The position numbers and the translations under genes were made by a program. The notes under the pieces were generated by a model. The model saw only the letters and a program-made list of their open reading frames with translations. It was not told the origin of the DNA and made no database searches. A stretch of 64,000 nucleotides of DNA from Bradyrhizobium sp. sGM-13 (GTDB taxonomy: Bacteria > Pseudomonadota > Alphaproteobacteria > Rhizobiales > Xanthobacteraceae): the NCBI RefSeq assembly GCF_018398875.1, contig NZ_JAGWDK010000014.1:1-64000 (forward strand), in the 5' to 3' direction. Shown piece by piece: positions 44,179 through 53,530 of the stretch; the first letter of the stretch is position 1, and every line of letters begins with the position of its first letter.

Positions 44179-45117
44179 ATGATCGGCGTTCTCGTGTTTC
44201 CGGATTTCCAGTTGCTCGATGCGGCCGGGCCGATATCGGCGTTCGAGATCGCGGCGCGCTATGCCGAGGGGGCGCCCGCGATCCGCGTTCTGGCGGTGAC
44301 GCCGGGGCCGGTGCGCTCGTCGTCGGGCGTCGAGATCGTTGCGCGAGGATTAAAGTCGGCATCTGCGATCACGACGCTGATCGTTGCCGGCGGCGAGGGC
44401 GTGCGGCAGGCCGCCACCTGCGAGAAGACGATCGGCTTCGTGCGCATGATTGCCAAACGCGGCATCCGCATCGCCAGCGTCTGCTCCGGCGCTTATGTCC
44501 TCGCAGAAGCCGGCCTGCTCGACGGCCGCCGCGCCACCACGCATTGGCAGCGCACGCGGCATTTTCTGAAAACCTATCCGCAGGTGAAGCTGGAGCCCGA
44601 TCGCATCTTCGTGCGCGACGGCGACGTCTGGACCTCGGCGGGGATATCGGCCGGCATCGATCTGTCGCTGGCAATGATCGCGGAGGACTATGGCGACGAG
44701 ATCGCGCAGAAGACCGCGAAGCAGCTCGTGCTCTATCACCGCCGCAGCGGCGGCCAGTCGCAGTTCTCTTCGCTTCTGGAATTGAAGACGCCGAACGGCC
44801 GCTTCGGGCCGCTGCTGGCCTGGGCGCGCGAAAACCTCGATGCGCCGCTCACCGTCGAGGATCTCGCCGAGCAGGCCGGCATGAGCTCGCGGCATTTCAC
44901 CCGCGCCTTCATGGCCGAGACCGGCACCACGCCGTCAAAAGCGGTGGAGCGGCTACGGATCGAGGTGGCACGGCAACGCGTGCAGTCCTCGAGCGAGGCG
45001 ATCGAGCGCGTCGCGCAGACCACCGGCTTCCGCGACCCGGAGCGGATGCGCCGCGCCTTCATCCGCGCCTTCGGCCAGCCTCCGCAATCGCTGCGCCGCG
45101 CGGCGCGGGCAGGGTAG
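44179..45117 (+). CDS. GlxA/FtrA-type AraC-family regulator
   Basis: 312 aa from the ATG at 44179. The N-terminal DJ-1-like domain (1-170: IGVLVFPDFQLLDAAGPISAFE, IASVCSGAYVLAEAGLLDGRRATTHW) is followed by a C-terminal AraC HTH (about 215-312: LTVEDLAEQAGMSSRHFTRAFMAETGTTPSKAVERLR, VAQTTGFRDPERMRRAF). It is divergent from the InhA-like gene with 112 nt between starts, so it probably regulates that gene, itself, or both. Confidence 0.9.
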   Translation: MIGVLVFPDFQLLDAAGPISAFEIAARYAEGAPAIRVLAVTPGPVRSSSGVEIVARGLKSASAITTLIVAGGEGVRQAATCEKTIGFVRMIAKRGIRIASVCSGAYVLAEAGLLDGRRATTHWQRTRHFLKTYPQVKLEPDRIFVRDGDVWTSAGISAGIDLSLAMIAEDYGDEIAQKTAKQLVLYHRRSGGQSQFSSLLELKTPNGRFGPLLAWARENLDAPLTVEDLAEQAGMSSRHFTRAFMAETGTTPSKAVERLRIEVARQRVQSSSEAIERVAQTTGFRDPERMRRAFIRAFGQPPQSLRRAARAG

Positions 45118-45131
45118 GTGAACGGAAGCTG

Positions 45132-45617
45132 CTACCTTCGGAAATCCACCCGGCCTTGCGCAAAGTAGCCGTCTATTCGCTGATCGCTCACCACCAGGCC
45201 GACCCAGGGCACCGTGATCTCCGGATTGTTCAGGTTGATATACTTGCCCACCAGCCGCCGCGGACCTTCGCGCCGTGCCTCGATCAGTCCCCGGCGCGCG
45301 CCGGCATTCCAGTCGAACAACAGGTACACGCGGTCCCCCACGGTTCTCGCTTCGCCCCGGCCCTGTTTCCATTTGTCGGGGGCATCGCCCGGTATGGTTG
45401 GGTCCGCGGCACCCTTCCAGCGGCTCGACCACTCACCATCGATCCTGCCGCGCTGGTAGCTCGCATCTCCGGGGCTCCAGGGCCTTGCATTCTCGTCGGT
45501 GGCGGATTCTTCCGGCATCGTGATGCGGGCGAACTGCATCACGTCGTCATCACCGGGATTTGGAACGTCCATGACGCCGAACGGATTTCGGGTCGTGAGA
45601 TCGCTTTCGGATTTCAT
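45132..45617 (-). CDS. Hypothetical soluble protein
   Basis: 161 aa; GGAGAAGG precedes the ATG. No signal peptide or TM segment. The sequence is rich in Trp and charged residues (RPWSPGDASYQRGRIDGEWSSRWKGAADP, RVYLLFDWNAGARRGLIEARREG, VGLVVSDQRIDGYFAQGRVDFRR), suggesting a beta-rich fold. It converges on the GlxA-type gene with 14 nt between stops. I do not recognise a domain. Confidence 0.7.
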   Translation of the reverse strand: MKSESDLTTRNPFGVMDVPNPGDDDVMQFARITMPEESATDENARPWSPGDASYQRGRIDGEWSSRWKGAADPTIPGDAPDKWKQGRGEARTVGDRVYLLFDWNAGARRGLIEARREGPRRLVGKYINLNNPEITVPWVGLVVSDQRIDGYFAQGRVDFRR

Positions 45618-45788
45618 TGGCCTTCTCCAACTGCAATCGCCCTGCCTTGGCTCAACGGCACGGCTTGGTTCGTGAGCTTGGGGATCGCAGGATCAAGCCG
45701 TCGCCGCCACCCGATTCCCGAAGGAACCGTGGTGGTGATGTAGCTGGAGTCGATTTCGAACCCGGCTGCAAGGGCCGGGGTAACCTCC

Positions 45789-46631
45789 TCACGCGGAGGG
45801 AGCGGCGCTGATTTCCAGATCGGCCACGACGCCAAAATGGTCGCTGGGCCAGATGCCGTCGACCGCTAGGTCGAATGCGAGCGAGGCGGCCTGAACCTCG
45901 CAGCTCGCCTCCGGGTGGGCGTCCCAGGAGCCCACGAAGACGTAATCGACCCTGCGCCGATGACGCGGCTGACGGACGATCCTGCCGATCTCCGACTGTG
46001 CATTTGGATTGTCGACGCTCCAGGTATACCCCTGACCTTCGCCTGCGACTTCCCAGGCGTCGTGATACCTGACGCTTCGTCCGCCGAGCGACTGCAGTCC
46101 GGTGAGGTAGCGAATGCTGGCCGCGTCAGGCGTTGCGTTGAAGTCGCCGGCAATGATGGTGGGAAGCGGCTGCCGGTGACGCGCGTCGAGGTCCGTCAGC
46201 GCAACGACCTGCCGTTCCCGGGCCGATTCCGCGGCGAGCCGCCAGGAGGTCGTAGCGGCGATGAACAAAAGATCGCCTTCGCCGGGTAACGGCACCGTTA
46301 CTGCCAGCGAACACCAGGGGACATCGTTCGCATCCGACATGCGCAGATCGAGGACTTCCTCGACGCGATGCGGCCATCGCGTCGCGACGGCGCTTCCGCC
46401 AAAACGATCGGCATGGGGCGGGACGGTGCGCAGCACGTCAGCCTGATGCGTTCCATGCAGACCGGTGTCGTGGATCAACTCGTCGAGTTGCGAATGATCC
46501 GGCGATTTGACCACTTCCTGGAATGACACGAGATCGGGAGCCAGCCGGCGCAGTTCCAGATTGATCAGACCGGTTCGTTTCGGGTCGCCTTGCCGATTCC
46601 AGACGTTGAGCGTGACGACGCGTAGCCGCAT
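45789..46631 (-). CDS. Endonuclease/exonuclease/phosphatase family protein
   Basis: 280 aa. All EEP landmarks are present: VVTLNVWN (metal-site Asn), VSFQEVV (catalytic Glu), IAGDFNATP (Asp/Asn) and IWPSDHFGVVADL (Asp-His pair) near the C-terminus. The family cleaves phosphodiesters in nucleic acids, lipids or inositol phosphates; the substrate cannot be decided. No signal peptide is evident, so probably cytoplasmic. Confidence 0.85.
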   Translation of the reverse strand: MRLRVVTLNVWNRQGDPKRTGLINLELRRLAPDLVSFQEVVKSPDHSQLDELIHDTGLHGTHQADVLRTVPPHADRFGGSAVATRWPHRVEEVLDLRMSDANDVPWCSLAVTVPLPGEGDLLFIAATTSWRLAAESARERQVVALTDLDARHRQPLPTIIAGDFNATPDAASIRYLTGLQSLGGRSVRYHDAWEVAGEGQGYTWSVDNPNAQSEIGRIVRQPRHRRRVDYVFVGSWDAHPEASCEVQAASLAFDLAVDGIWPSDHFGVVADLEISAAPSA

Positions 46632-46719
46632 CCTCGTAAGCCGGCTTCATGGACCAACCCGACAACGTCCGCTGGAGCAGTTGGTTCAGCGCCGCTTGCC
46701 GGTGCCTGCCTGCGCTGGC

Positions 46720-47601
46720 TCAAGCAACGTCGGCTTGCGCGCTCTGCGTTTCCTCGGTGAGCAGGGCGTCCAGATCGACAAGCTGCGGATCGTCGTCCTG
46801 CGGTTCGCCGTTTCCTGCGCTGCCGTGAAGATGCATCAACGTCTGCACGCGGCGGGCATTGAGATGGTCTACATGCTGATGCTGCAGCGCTACCGGCAGC
46901 AGCGCCTTGGGGAGCCCGACCAACGCAAAGGCGGAAACTTTGCGCACCTTGCCGTCCTCGCGCCAACGCAGGGGATGGAGGGTGTACATCAATTGCCGTT
47001 CGGTCTCTGCCGATCGCGGCTCGTCCGACAGGGATGGCGCGGGGTTGGCGAGGTTGGCGTTGCCCGCGCGCGTGCGTACCGCGGCGGAACGCAGCTCCCA
47101 GCAGATCAAGTCCGCCGCCGCGCGGACTTCGCTACGCACCGCATCCACGCTGGCCGAGAACCGGGTGGCTTCAGGTATCGACAGCGAGCTCTTCGTAACG
47201 GCCTCGACGAGCGCGGTTGTGCCGGCTTCGAATCCGGGCGCAGCGCGTTCGATCGCCGTAGCCATCGCCTCGATCTCGTCAGCCATCGCGTCGCGGTCGC
47301 GCTGGGCCTTGGCATCAGCGAGGGCGCGCTCGGCCGAGGCCACCTGATCGTCAAATTCCACCAATTCGGCGCGCAACGTCTTGGCGCGGTCTTCGACGGC
47401 GCGCATGCTGGCTTCGGCTCGATCGAGCCGGGAATTGTCGGCACCGGCTACCGCCAGCCGTTCGGCAGCGGCTCGCTTTTCTGCGAGTTCCGATTCGGCC
47501 ACGCTCAACCGCTCGGCCAACTTCTGCCGCGCCGTCAGCTTGTCCTTCAGCGCAACCTCGAAGCGCTCGATCGGGCCGAGCTCGCGCCTGAAAAATGCCA
47601 T
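46720..47601 (-). CDS. Coiled-coil hypothetical protein
   Basis: 293 aa from the ATG at 47601 (MAFFRRELGPIERFEVALKDKL). Residues about 10-110 are heptad-rich (RQKLAERLSVAESELAEKRAAAERL..., FDDQVASAERALADAKAQRDRD) and form a long coiled coil. A mixed domain follows, then an acidic tail (NGEPQDDDPQLVDLDALLTEETQ). There is no signal or TM segment. Possibly structural; not recognised. Confidence 0.7.
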   Translation of the reverse strand: MAFFRRELGPIERFEVALKDKLTARQKLAERLSVAESELAEKRAAAERLAVAGADNSRLDRAEASMRAVEDRAKTLRAELVEFDDQVASAERALADAKAQRDRDAMADEIEAMATAIERAAPGFEAGTTALVEAVTKSSLSIPEATRFSASVDAVRSEVRAAADLICWELRSAAVRTRAGNANLANPAPSLSDEPRSAETERQLMYTLHPLRWREDGKVRKVSAFALVGLPKALLPVALQHQHVDHLNARRVQTLMHLHGSAGNGEPQDDDPQLVDLDALLTEETQSAQADVA

Positions 47602-47791
47602 TGCAATCACCTCGCGGATTGCTGCCGAATCACCGGCAGAGTTGTTGCGTGCGACAGCTAGTATGAAACTTGGATAACATTGCGGCCTGAGTCGGTACAG
47701 CCCAGCCGGCCAATGAATGATGGCCGGTGCGAGGCCGGCCACCACCTTTCCCGCCGCCTATAGCCGCGCCTTCGCGCAGCAAGTGAACGAC

Positions 47792-49258
47792 TCAGCCGCG
47801 GAAAAAAACCAACGTGACCAAGGCGAACACTGGCAGCAATACGCACCCGGACCAGAGCATGTAACCGAAGAAGCTGGGCATCTTTACGCCCTGCTGGCGG
47901 GCAATGGCATAGACCATAAAGTTCGGCGCGTTTCCGATGTAAGTGTTCGCTCCCATGAACACCGCGCCGGCCGAGATTGCCGCGAGCGTCAATGCGCCCT
48001 CCCGCATCAGCCACTCGGCTCGCCCTCCTGCCAACTCGAAGAAAACGAGATACGTCGGCGCGTTGTCAAGGAAAGAAGAGAGGGCGCCAGTCAGCCAAAA
48101 ATAGGCAGCGATGTTGGCGCTTCCGTCCGCATTCGTCACCATGGCAACTAAGGGAGCAAAGGCACCTGCACTCCCGGCGCGCAGCATCGCCAACACGGGA
48201 ATAATCGTGACAAAGATGCCAGCGAACAGGGCTGCGACCTCCGCAATAGGAACCCACGAGAACCCGTTCGCCACATGGCTCTGCTTCGGCGTGACCAAAA
48301 GGGACAGAAGAGTCACCACGATCATGGCGGCATCCCGCAAGAGGTTCTGGATTGCAACCTCGATTCCCAAAATCCGAACCGTGCCGAGCTGCAGTTTGGC
48401 GCTGAGTAGGATAGCGGCGATGATGACGCCCCCTAGCAGCAAGTTGATTCCGCCGTTCACGCGAATTGGTTGATCCGGCGTGGGGTCGACCGGCACGTGT
48501 CCTTCGCGCTTGTAGATGATGGTGTCCAGGGCGAAGAACACCGCCAGAACGATTCCTGCCGCGAACAGCGTTTCAGGAAACAAGTGCTGTGTCGTCCAAA
48601 AAAAATCCACACCTCGGAGAAAGCCGAGAAACAAGGGCGGATCACCGAGCGGCGTGAGAGAGCCGCCGATGTTCGAGACCAGAAAGATGAAGAACACCAC
48701 GACATGCACGTTGTGCTTTCGATCGTCGTTGGCCCTAAGGACCGGGCGTATCATCACCATCGACGCGCCGGTGGTACCGATCAGGCTGGCGAGAATGGTT
48801 CCGATGCCGAGCAGCACCGTATTTGTCATTGGGGCGCCGTGAAGGTTGCCTGAAACCACGATTCCACTTGCGACCGTGAACAATGCCAGCAGAAGGAGGA
48901 TGAAAGGGATGTATTCCAGCAGCGCGGTATGAGCCAGCGCATGCACGGTGTCAGTTAGCCCGACAAACAGCGCCATCGGAATTCCGACGAGCGCTGGCCA
49001 GAACAACGCAATCTTGCCGTGGTGGTGTTCCCAAAAATGCGGCGCAAGGAGGGGGAAGAGCGCAATTGAAAGCAGGATGCCGACGAACGGCAAGCCCCAT
49101 GCAAGACCCAGTTTGGCTCCGTCCAGCTCAGCCGCCATTGCTTCGGACGGGAGCGCCACCGCGAGCGCGATTCCGGCCAGGATGCCAAGGGGGCTAAGCC
49201 CATCCATCCTGGAATGGCGTCCCGAGGCGAGGAACATGCGAGGTAAGGTTTCGATCAA
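47792..49258 (-). CDS. NhaD-like Na+/H+ antiporter (CitMHS/IT superfamily)
   Basis: 488 aa with about 12 TM helices. The TTG at 49258 is favoured because TGAGGA lies 5 nt upstream; ATGs at 49237 and 49207 are alternatives. Conserved parts include SNIGGSLTPLGDPPLFLGFLRGVDFFW, LGTILASLIGTTGASMVMIRPVL, and the C-terminal SSFLDNAPTYLVFFELAGG and GANTYIGNAPNFMVYAIARQQG. These NAP/GDPP signatures belong to the NhaD/ArsB ion-transporter superfamily. It likely exchanges Na+ for H+ at the inner membrane. Confidence 0.85.
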   Translation of the reverse strand: MIETLPRMFLASGRHSRMDGLSPLGILAGIALAVALPSEAMAAELDGAKLGLAWGLPFVGILLSIALFPLLAPHFWEHHHGKIALFWPALVGIPMALFVGLTDTVHALAHTALLEYIPFILLLLALFTVASGIVVSGNLHGAPMTNTVLLGIGTILASLIGTTGASMVMIRPVLRANDDRKHNVHVVVFFIFLVSNIGGSLTPLGDPPLFLGFLRGVDFFWTTQHLFPETLFAAGIVLAVFFALDTIIYKREGHVPVDPTPDQPIRVNGGINLLLGGVIIAAILLSAKLQLGTVRILGIEVAIQNLLRDAAMIVVTLLSLLVTPKQSHVANGFSWVPIAEVAALFAGIFVTIIPVLAMLRAGSAGAFAPLVAMVTNADGSANIAAYFWLTGALSSFLDNAPTYLVFFELAGGRAEWLMREGALTLAAISAGAVFMGANTYIGNAPNFMVYAIARQQGVKMPSFFGYMLWSGCVLLPVFALVTLVFFRG

Positions 49259-49309
49259 GGTGTCCTCAACGCGCGAATGAGTTGGAAGAAGATAACAATG
49301 CGCTTCCTC

Positions 49310-50257
49310 TTAATGCAGTGCTTTCAGCCAGACTGCAATTTCGCTGACGGCGACGTTGGCCTGCTGCAGCAGCTTGCCCATGGTGAAGAAGCCGTGGAAC
49401 TGGCCCGGGAAATGTCGGTAGGTCATGGGCACGCCGGCTTCCTTGAGCCGCGCGGCATATTCGGCGCCCTCGTCGCGCAGCGGATCGGCGCCAGCGGTTA
49501 GCACATAGGCCGGCGGCAACCCTGCCAGCGTTTTCGCGCGCGCGGGCGAAGCCTTCCAATGCTCGATGTCGGCCGCGCCGTTGAGATAATGGTTGCAGAA
49601 CCATTTGATTACGGAATGCGTCAGCAGGATGCTGGTCTCGGGCTCGCTGTGCGAGGGATGAGTCATCGCAAAGTCGGTGGCGGGATAGATCAGCACCTGG
49701 CCGGCGAGTTTCGGGCCGTCGCCGTCGCGTGCGGCGAGCGCCACGACAGCGGCGAGATTGCCGCCGGCGCTGTCGCCGCCGACCAGCAAGTGGCCGGAGT
49801 CGATGCCGAGCTGGCTGGCATTGGCAGCAACCCATTTCGTCGCCGTGATGGCATCGTCGGCGGCGGCGGGAAATTTGTGCTCCGGCGCCAGCCGGTAGCC
49901 GACCGAGATCACGATCAGTTCGCCCTCGTGGGCAAGCTTCTGGCAGACCACTTCATGGGTGTCGAGATCGCCGATCACCCAGCCGCCGCCGTGAAAGAAT
50001 ACCAGGCACGGCGCAAGGCCGTTGCTCTTGCGCAGCGTTCTCGGCGTGTAGATGCGCGCCGGAATCGTGCCGTGCGGCGCGGGGATCGCGAGCGGCTTGG
50101 TCGATTCGAGCGCGGGCGGTTCGGGATTACTGACGACGCGGGCGCTTCGATAATATTCGCGCGCTTCCGGCGCGGTCAGCGTCTCATAGGCGGGACGGCC
50201 CGCCTCCTGGAAAGCCTTGTAGACGGCGGCGGCATCGGGATCGAGCGTGACGGGCAT
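49310..50257 (-). CDS. HSL-family alpha/beta hydrolase (esterase)
   Basis: 315 aa; GAGAGG precedes the ATG. The oxyanion-hole motif FFHGGGWVIGDL and nucleophile elbow GGDSAGGNLAA define the hormone-sensitive-lipase group. The acid Asp is in TAGADPLRDEG and the His in FPGQFHGFF. It hydrolyses acyl esters of unknown identity. No secretion signal. The SDR gene at 50377 lies upstream on the same strand, separated by a palindromic repeat. Confidence 0.9.
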   Translation of the reverse strand: MPVTLDPDAAAVYKAFQEAGRPAYETLTAPEAREYYRSARVVSNPEPPALESTKPLAIPAPHGTIPARIYTPRTLRKSNGLAPCLVFFHGGGWVIGDLDTHEVVCQKLAHEGELIVISVGYRLAPEHKFPAAADDAITATKWVAANASQLGIDSGHLLVGGDSAGGNLAAVVALAARDGDGPKLAGQVLIYPATDFAMTHPSHSEPETSILLTHSVIKWFCNHYLNGAADIEHWKASPARAKTLAGLPPAYVLTAGADPLRDEGAEYAARLKEAGVPMTYRHFPGQFHGFFTMGKLLQQANVAVSEIAVWLKALH

Positions 50258-50276
50258 GGGACCTCTCGTTTTGAGT

Positions 50277-50371
50277 TGTCATCCGGGGCGCGCAGCGAAC
50301 CCGGGATCTCGAGATTCTCAGGTGCGCAATTGCGCACCGTAGGTCGGTCCTTCCGGACCGCCCCGGAATGA
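50277..50371. repeat. Palindromic intergenic repeat
   Basis: GTCATCCGGGGCG at the left and CGCCCCGGAATGAC at the right form the outer arms. Inner hairpins are GTGCGCAATTGCGCAC and GGTCCTTCCGGACC. It separates the esterase and SDR genes. Confidence 0.75.
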
Positions 50372-50376
50372 CGGTG

Positions 50377-51156
50377 CTAAGCCGCGGTGCGGCCGCCATC
50401 GACGGCATAGGCGGAGCCGGAGACGTAGCTCGCCTCATCCGAAGCCAGGAACGCCACGATGGAGGCGACTTCGGTAGCCTGACCGAGCCGCCGCGCCGGA
50501 ATCCGGTCGACGATCTTTTCGGTCGGCGGCGGCTCATTGCCGGAATTGCGGCCCTGCAGGATCGTGCTCAGCATCCGGCTGTCGATCAGGCCGGGACAGA
50601 CGCAGTTCACCCGCACGCCGGTGCCGGTGCATTCCCAGGCGGCGCTCTTGGTGAGACCGATCACCGCGTGCTTGCTGGCGCTGTAGGCGGCGATCATCGG
50701 CGAGCCGACCAGGCCGGCGATGGAGGCGGTGTTGATGATGCTGCCCTTGTTCTGCTTCAGCATCACCGGCAGCACGTGCTTCATGCCGAGAAAGACGCCG
50801 ACCACGTTGACGTCGAGCACGCGCCGAAAACTCTCCAGCGAATATTCCGGGATCGGCTTGATATCGCCCTCGACGCCGGCGTTGTTGTAGAAGACATCGA
50901 TCGTGCCGAACCGGTCGACGCTGGCGCGGACGTATTCCGCGACTTCTTCCTCCCGGGTGACGTCCGCCGCGACCGCGAGCGCTTCGGCCGAGGCCGGCAG
51001 GTCCTTGATGGCGGCCGCAAGATCCTGCTCCTTGCGGTCGATGGCGACGATGCGGGCGCCACGCTCGGCCAACAGGCGGATGGTCGCGGTTCCAATGATA
51101 CCGGCCGCGCCGGTCACGACGGCCACCCGGCCATCGAGGCGAATTCGATCGGGCAT
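50377..51156 (-). CDS. SDR-family oxidoreductase
   Basis: 259 aa classical SDR. Cofactor motif VTGAAGIIGTA near residue 15, NNAGV, the catalytic Ser of NTASIAG, and YSASK (Tyr/Lys), followed by VCPGLIDSRM and the C-terminal YAVDGG. Probably NAD(H)-preferring, because an acidic residue follows strand 2 (IVAIDRKE). Substrate unknown. It lies upstream of the esterase on the same strand. Confidence 0.88.
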   Translation of the reverse strand: MPDRIRLDGRVAVVTGAAGIIGTATIRLLAERGARIVAIDRKEQDLAAAIKDLPASAEALAVAADVTREEEVAEYVRASVDRFGTIDVFYNNAGVEGDIKPIPEYSLESFRRVLDVNVVGVFLGMKHVLPVMLKQNKGSIINTASIAGLVGSPMIAAYSASKHAVIGLTKSAAWECTGTGVRVNCVCPGLIDSRMLSTILQGRNSGNEPPPTEKIVDRIPARRLGQATEVASIVAFLASDEASYVSGSAYAVDGGRTAA

Positions 51157-51439
51157 AGCTTGAGGTTTCCTCTGGCTCGTCCGGTTATCCCGGATTTTGA
51201 TGGTTTTCGCACGTGGCCGCGCGACGGAGCGACTATTTCATCTGAAACCGGGCGTGGCTAGATATAGGGGACGAGCACTGAGGACGATTTCCGCCTTTCC
51301 AGGCCATGATTCACTGCGGCAGGATGGGGACAAACCGCCCTTTCCCCGCCGTATTCACCGTGTTAACCGGGAGGGACGCGAGCGGCGGACAAGTCTGTAC
51401 TATGTCACGAGCCCGATTCGCCTGTTAAAGCCGCGCGAG

Positions 51440-52423
51440 ATGCTTCGAACCATTGCCCTGACCGGTCTTGCGGCCCTGATCGCCGCCACCATGACCTCGC
51501 TTGCGCCGCCCGCGCAGGCGCAGATCGGCAATATCTTTTCCGATCCTCCGCTGCGGCCGCCGGGGGCCATTCCCCGCGGCAATCAACAGCAGCAACAATT
51601 CCCCGACGACGACGAGGAAGTGCCGGAACTGCCACGCGGCCGGCTGCTGCCGACCCCGAACCGTCCGCCGCCGGGGCAGGGCGCTCCACCGCCGGGAAGC
51701 TTCCAGTCGCAGCCGCTGGCGCCGCCGCCCGGCACCACCGCTCCTCCGCAGGGGACGCAGCCCGGCGTCGCGGTTCAGCCGCCGCAGCCCGGAGGTCCAG
51801 GCGTCGCCAACGCGCCGCCGGGTCAACGCCAGCCCCCTGCCAAGGGCGTGCCCAATTCGCCGGCGACCCTGCAGCCGGGCGACGAGGTCGTGTCCGAACC
51901 GCCGGCCACCAAGATCACCAACAAGAAGGCGAGCTTCTCCGGTCTCGACAAGATCACCGGCCGCATCATCAATTTCGACGAGGACATTGGCGAGACCGTG
52001 CAGTTCGGCGCACTGCGCGTGAAGACCAGCGCCTGCTACACGCGCCCATCGACGGAAGCTGCCAACACCGATGCGTTTGTCGAGGTCGACGAGATCACGC
52101 TGCAAGGTGAGGTGAAGCGGATATTCTCGGGCTGGATGTTCGCTGCCAGTCCCGGCCTGCACGGCGTCGAGCACCCGGTCTACGATATCTGGCTCACCGA
52201 CTGCAAAGTCCCTGACCAGACCATCGTCAGCGCGCAGCCCGATCCGGCCAAGTCGGCCGCGCCGCCGCAGGCTGCGAAGCGTCCGCCGCCGCCGAAGCAG
52301 GCGGCGCCGCGCCCGCCAGGACCGCCGCCGCAGCCGCAATTCCAGCAGCAGCCGCAGCAGGCCCCACCGCCTCCGCCGCAACAGCGGCCCGGTGGCTTGT
52401 TTGGTGGGTTGTTCGGGAACTAG
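51440..52423 (+). CDS. DUF2155 exported protein, Pro/Gln-rich
   Basis: 327 aa from the ATG at 51440. Signal peptide: TIALTGLAALIAATMTSLAPPAQA. A Pro/Gln-rich linker (about 30-150) is followed by the DUF2155 domain (about 160-265): KASFSGLDKITGRIINFDEDIGETVQFGALRVKTSACYTRPSTEAANTDAFVEV, GWMFAASPGLHGVEHPVYDIWLTDC. The Pro-rich tail ends GGLFGGLFGN. The domain probably resides in the periplasm. It often neighbours aat and NDUFA12 in alphaproteobacteria; aat converges on it here. Confidence 0.85.
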   Translation: MLRTIALTGLAALIAATMTSLAPPAQAQIGNIFSDPPLRPPGAIPRGNQQQQQFPDDDEEVPELPRGRLLPTPNRPPPGQGAPPPGSFQSQPLAPPPGTTAPPQGTQPGVAVQPPQPGGPGVANAPPGQRQPPAKGVPNSPATLQPGDEVVSEPPATKITNKKASFSGLDKITGRIINFDEDIGETVQFGALRVKTSACYTRPSTEAANTDAFVEVDEITLQGEVKRIFSGWMFAASPGLHGVEHPVYDIWLTDCKVPDQTIVSAQPDPAKSAAPPQAAKRPPPPKQAAPRPPGPPPQPQFQQQPQQAPPPPPQQRPGGLFGGLFGN

Positions 52424-52442
52424 CACGATACACGGCGCATCC

Positions 52443-52485
52443 GTGTCCCGGCTCAGCGTTGCACGCTGCACCGCGTCCGGGACAC
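52443..52485. repeat. Palindrome between convergent genes
   Basis: GTGTCCCGG and CCGGGACAC form the outer stem, with an inner AGCGT-TGC-ACGCT hairpin. It shares its arm with 43217-43343 and may act as a bidirectional terminator between the DUF2155 gene and aat. Confidence 0.65.
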
Positions 52486-52490
52486 GCGCG

Positions 52491-53165
52491 TCACATGCCC
52501 TTCGCGATGATCGCGAGTGCATCGGCACCGCTGACGCTGGGCGGCAATCGCTTAAAATCCGCAGGCTCTCCCGCGATCGCCTTGTCGAGCAAGGCGCGAT
52601 AGCGGCGTCTCGGAATTTCGACCGCGCCGAAGCTGCGCAGATGTTCGGTGACATATTGCGTGTCGAGCAGCTCGAACCCGCCTGCGATCATCCGCGCCAC
52701 CAGATGCACCAGCGCCACCTTGGAAGCGTCGCGGGCGCGGTGAAACATGCTTTCGCCGAAGAAGGCACGCCCCAGGCTGACGCCATAGAGGCCGCCGACG
52801 AGATCGCCGTCTTGCCAGACCTCGACGCTGTGGCAGTGTCCGAGTTCGTGGAGCCCGAGATAGAGATCGCGGATGCGCTTGTTGATCCAGGTGTCGTCGC
52901 GGCCTGGCTGCGGAGCCGCGCAGCCCGCGATAACCGCCTTGAAGGCGGTATCGACGGTCACGCGGAAATTGTCCGAACGCACGGTGCGGGCAAGCCGCGA
53001 GGCGATGCGGAAGCCGTCGAGCGGAATGACGCCGCGCATTTCCGGCTCGACCCAGAACAGCGTCGGATCGCCGGCACTCTCGGCCATCGGGAAGATGCCG
53101 CAGGCATAGGCCCGCAGCAGCACTTCGGGCGTGATTTCGGAAGCAGCAGACTCGCGCGAGGTCAT
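52491..53165 (-). CDS. aat: Leucyl/phenylalanyl-tRNA--protein transferase
   Basis: 224 aa. It transfers Leu or Phe from tRNA to proteins with N-terminal Lys or Arg (N-end rule, feeding ClpAP). Signature segments: [102 protein letters not shown] and [23 protein letters not shown]. Full length for the family. Confidence 0.95.
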   Translation of the reverse strand: MTSRESAASEITPEVLLRAYACGIFPMAESAGDPTLFWVEPEMRGVIPLDGFRIASRLARTVRSDNFRVTVDTAFKAVIAGCAAPQPGRDDTWINKRIRDLYLGLHELGHCHSVEVWQDGDLVGGLYGVSLGRAFFGESMFHRARDASKVALVHLVARMIAGGFELLDTQYVTEHLRSFGAVEIPRRRYRALLDKAIAGEPADFKRLPPSVSGADALAIIAKGM

Positions 53166-53530
53166 GGGGCGGGAGAATAGCAGGACACGCGGGGGCTATG
53201 CTACGATTCAGACAAAAACAGCGCCTTCGGAATCGCGGTGAATGCTGGTAAATAGAGTTTGATTGATGTCGCCTCAATCGATCTTCTCCCGCCCTTCCAA
53301 CGATCCGACTGACGTTGTACGCTGAATGGACGGACATCAAACTGCTCCGCGAGCTGCCATTGGGGCGCGCCGACGCCACCGTTTGTATTGGCAGCGTCGA
53401 TGCCGTCGGCAGGCGTCGTACTTCAAATAGACCGACAGTCTTTCTTAGCCGGTGCGTCTTGGCATTCGCAATGCACGGCCGTGCGAGCCTGCACGACCGA
53501 ATATTTCCGTCGTGACCAGGGAGAAACGTC
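53166..53530. other. Intergenic stretch, nothing supported
   Basis: 365 nt between the divergent aat and DUF1330 genes. GGGAG just before 53531 is the DUF1330 ribosome-binding site. No convincing ORF, repeat or hairpin was seen. Confidence 0.4.

Noticed and set aside
43680-45743. 687-codon plus-strand open frame
   Set aside because: It is antisense to the InhA-like gene and out of frame with the GlxA-type gene, both of which have clear domains; it is a GC-rich shadow frame.
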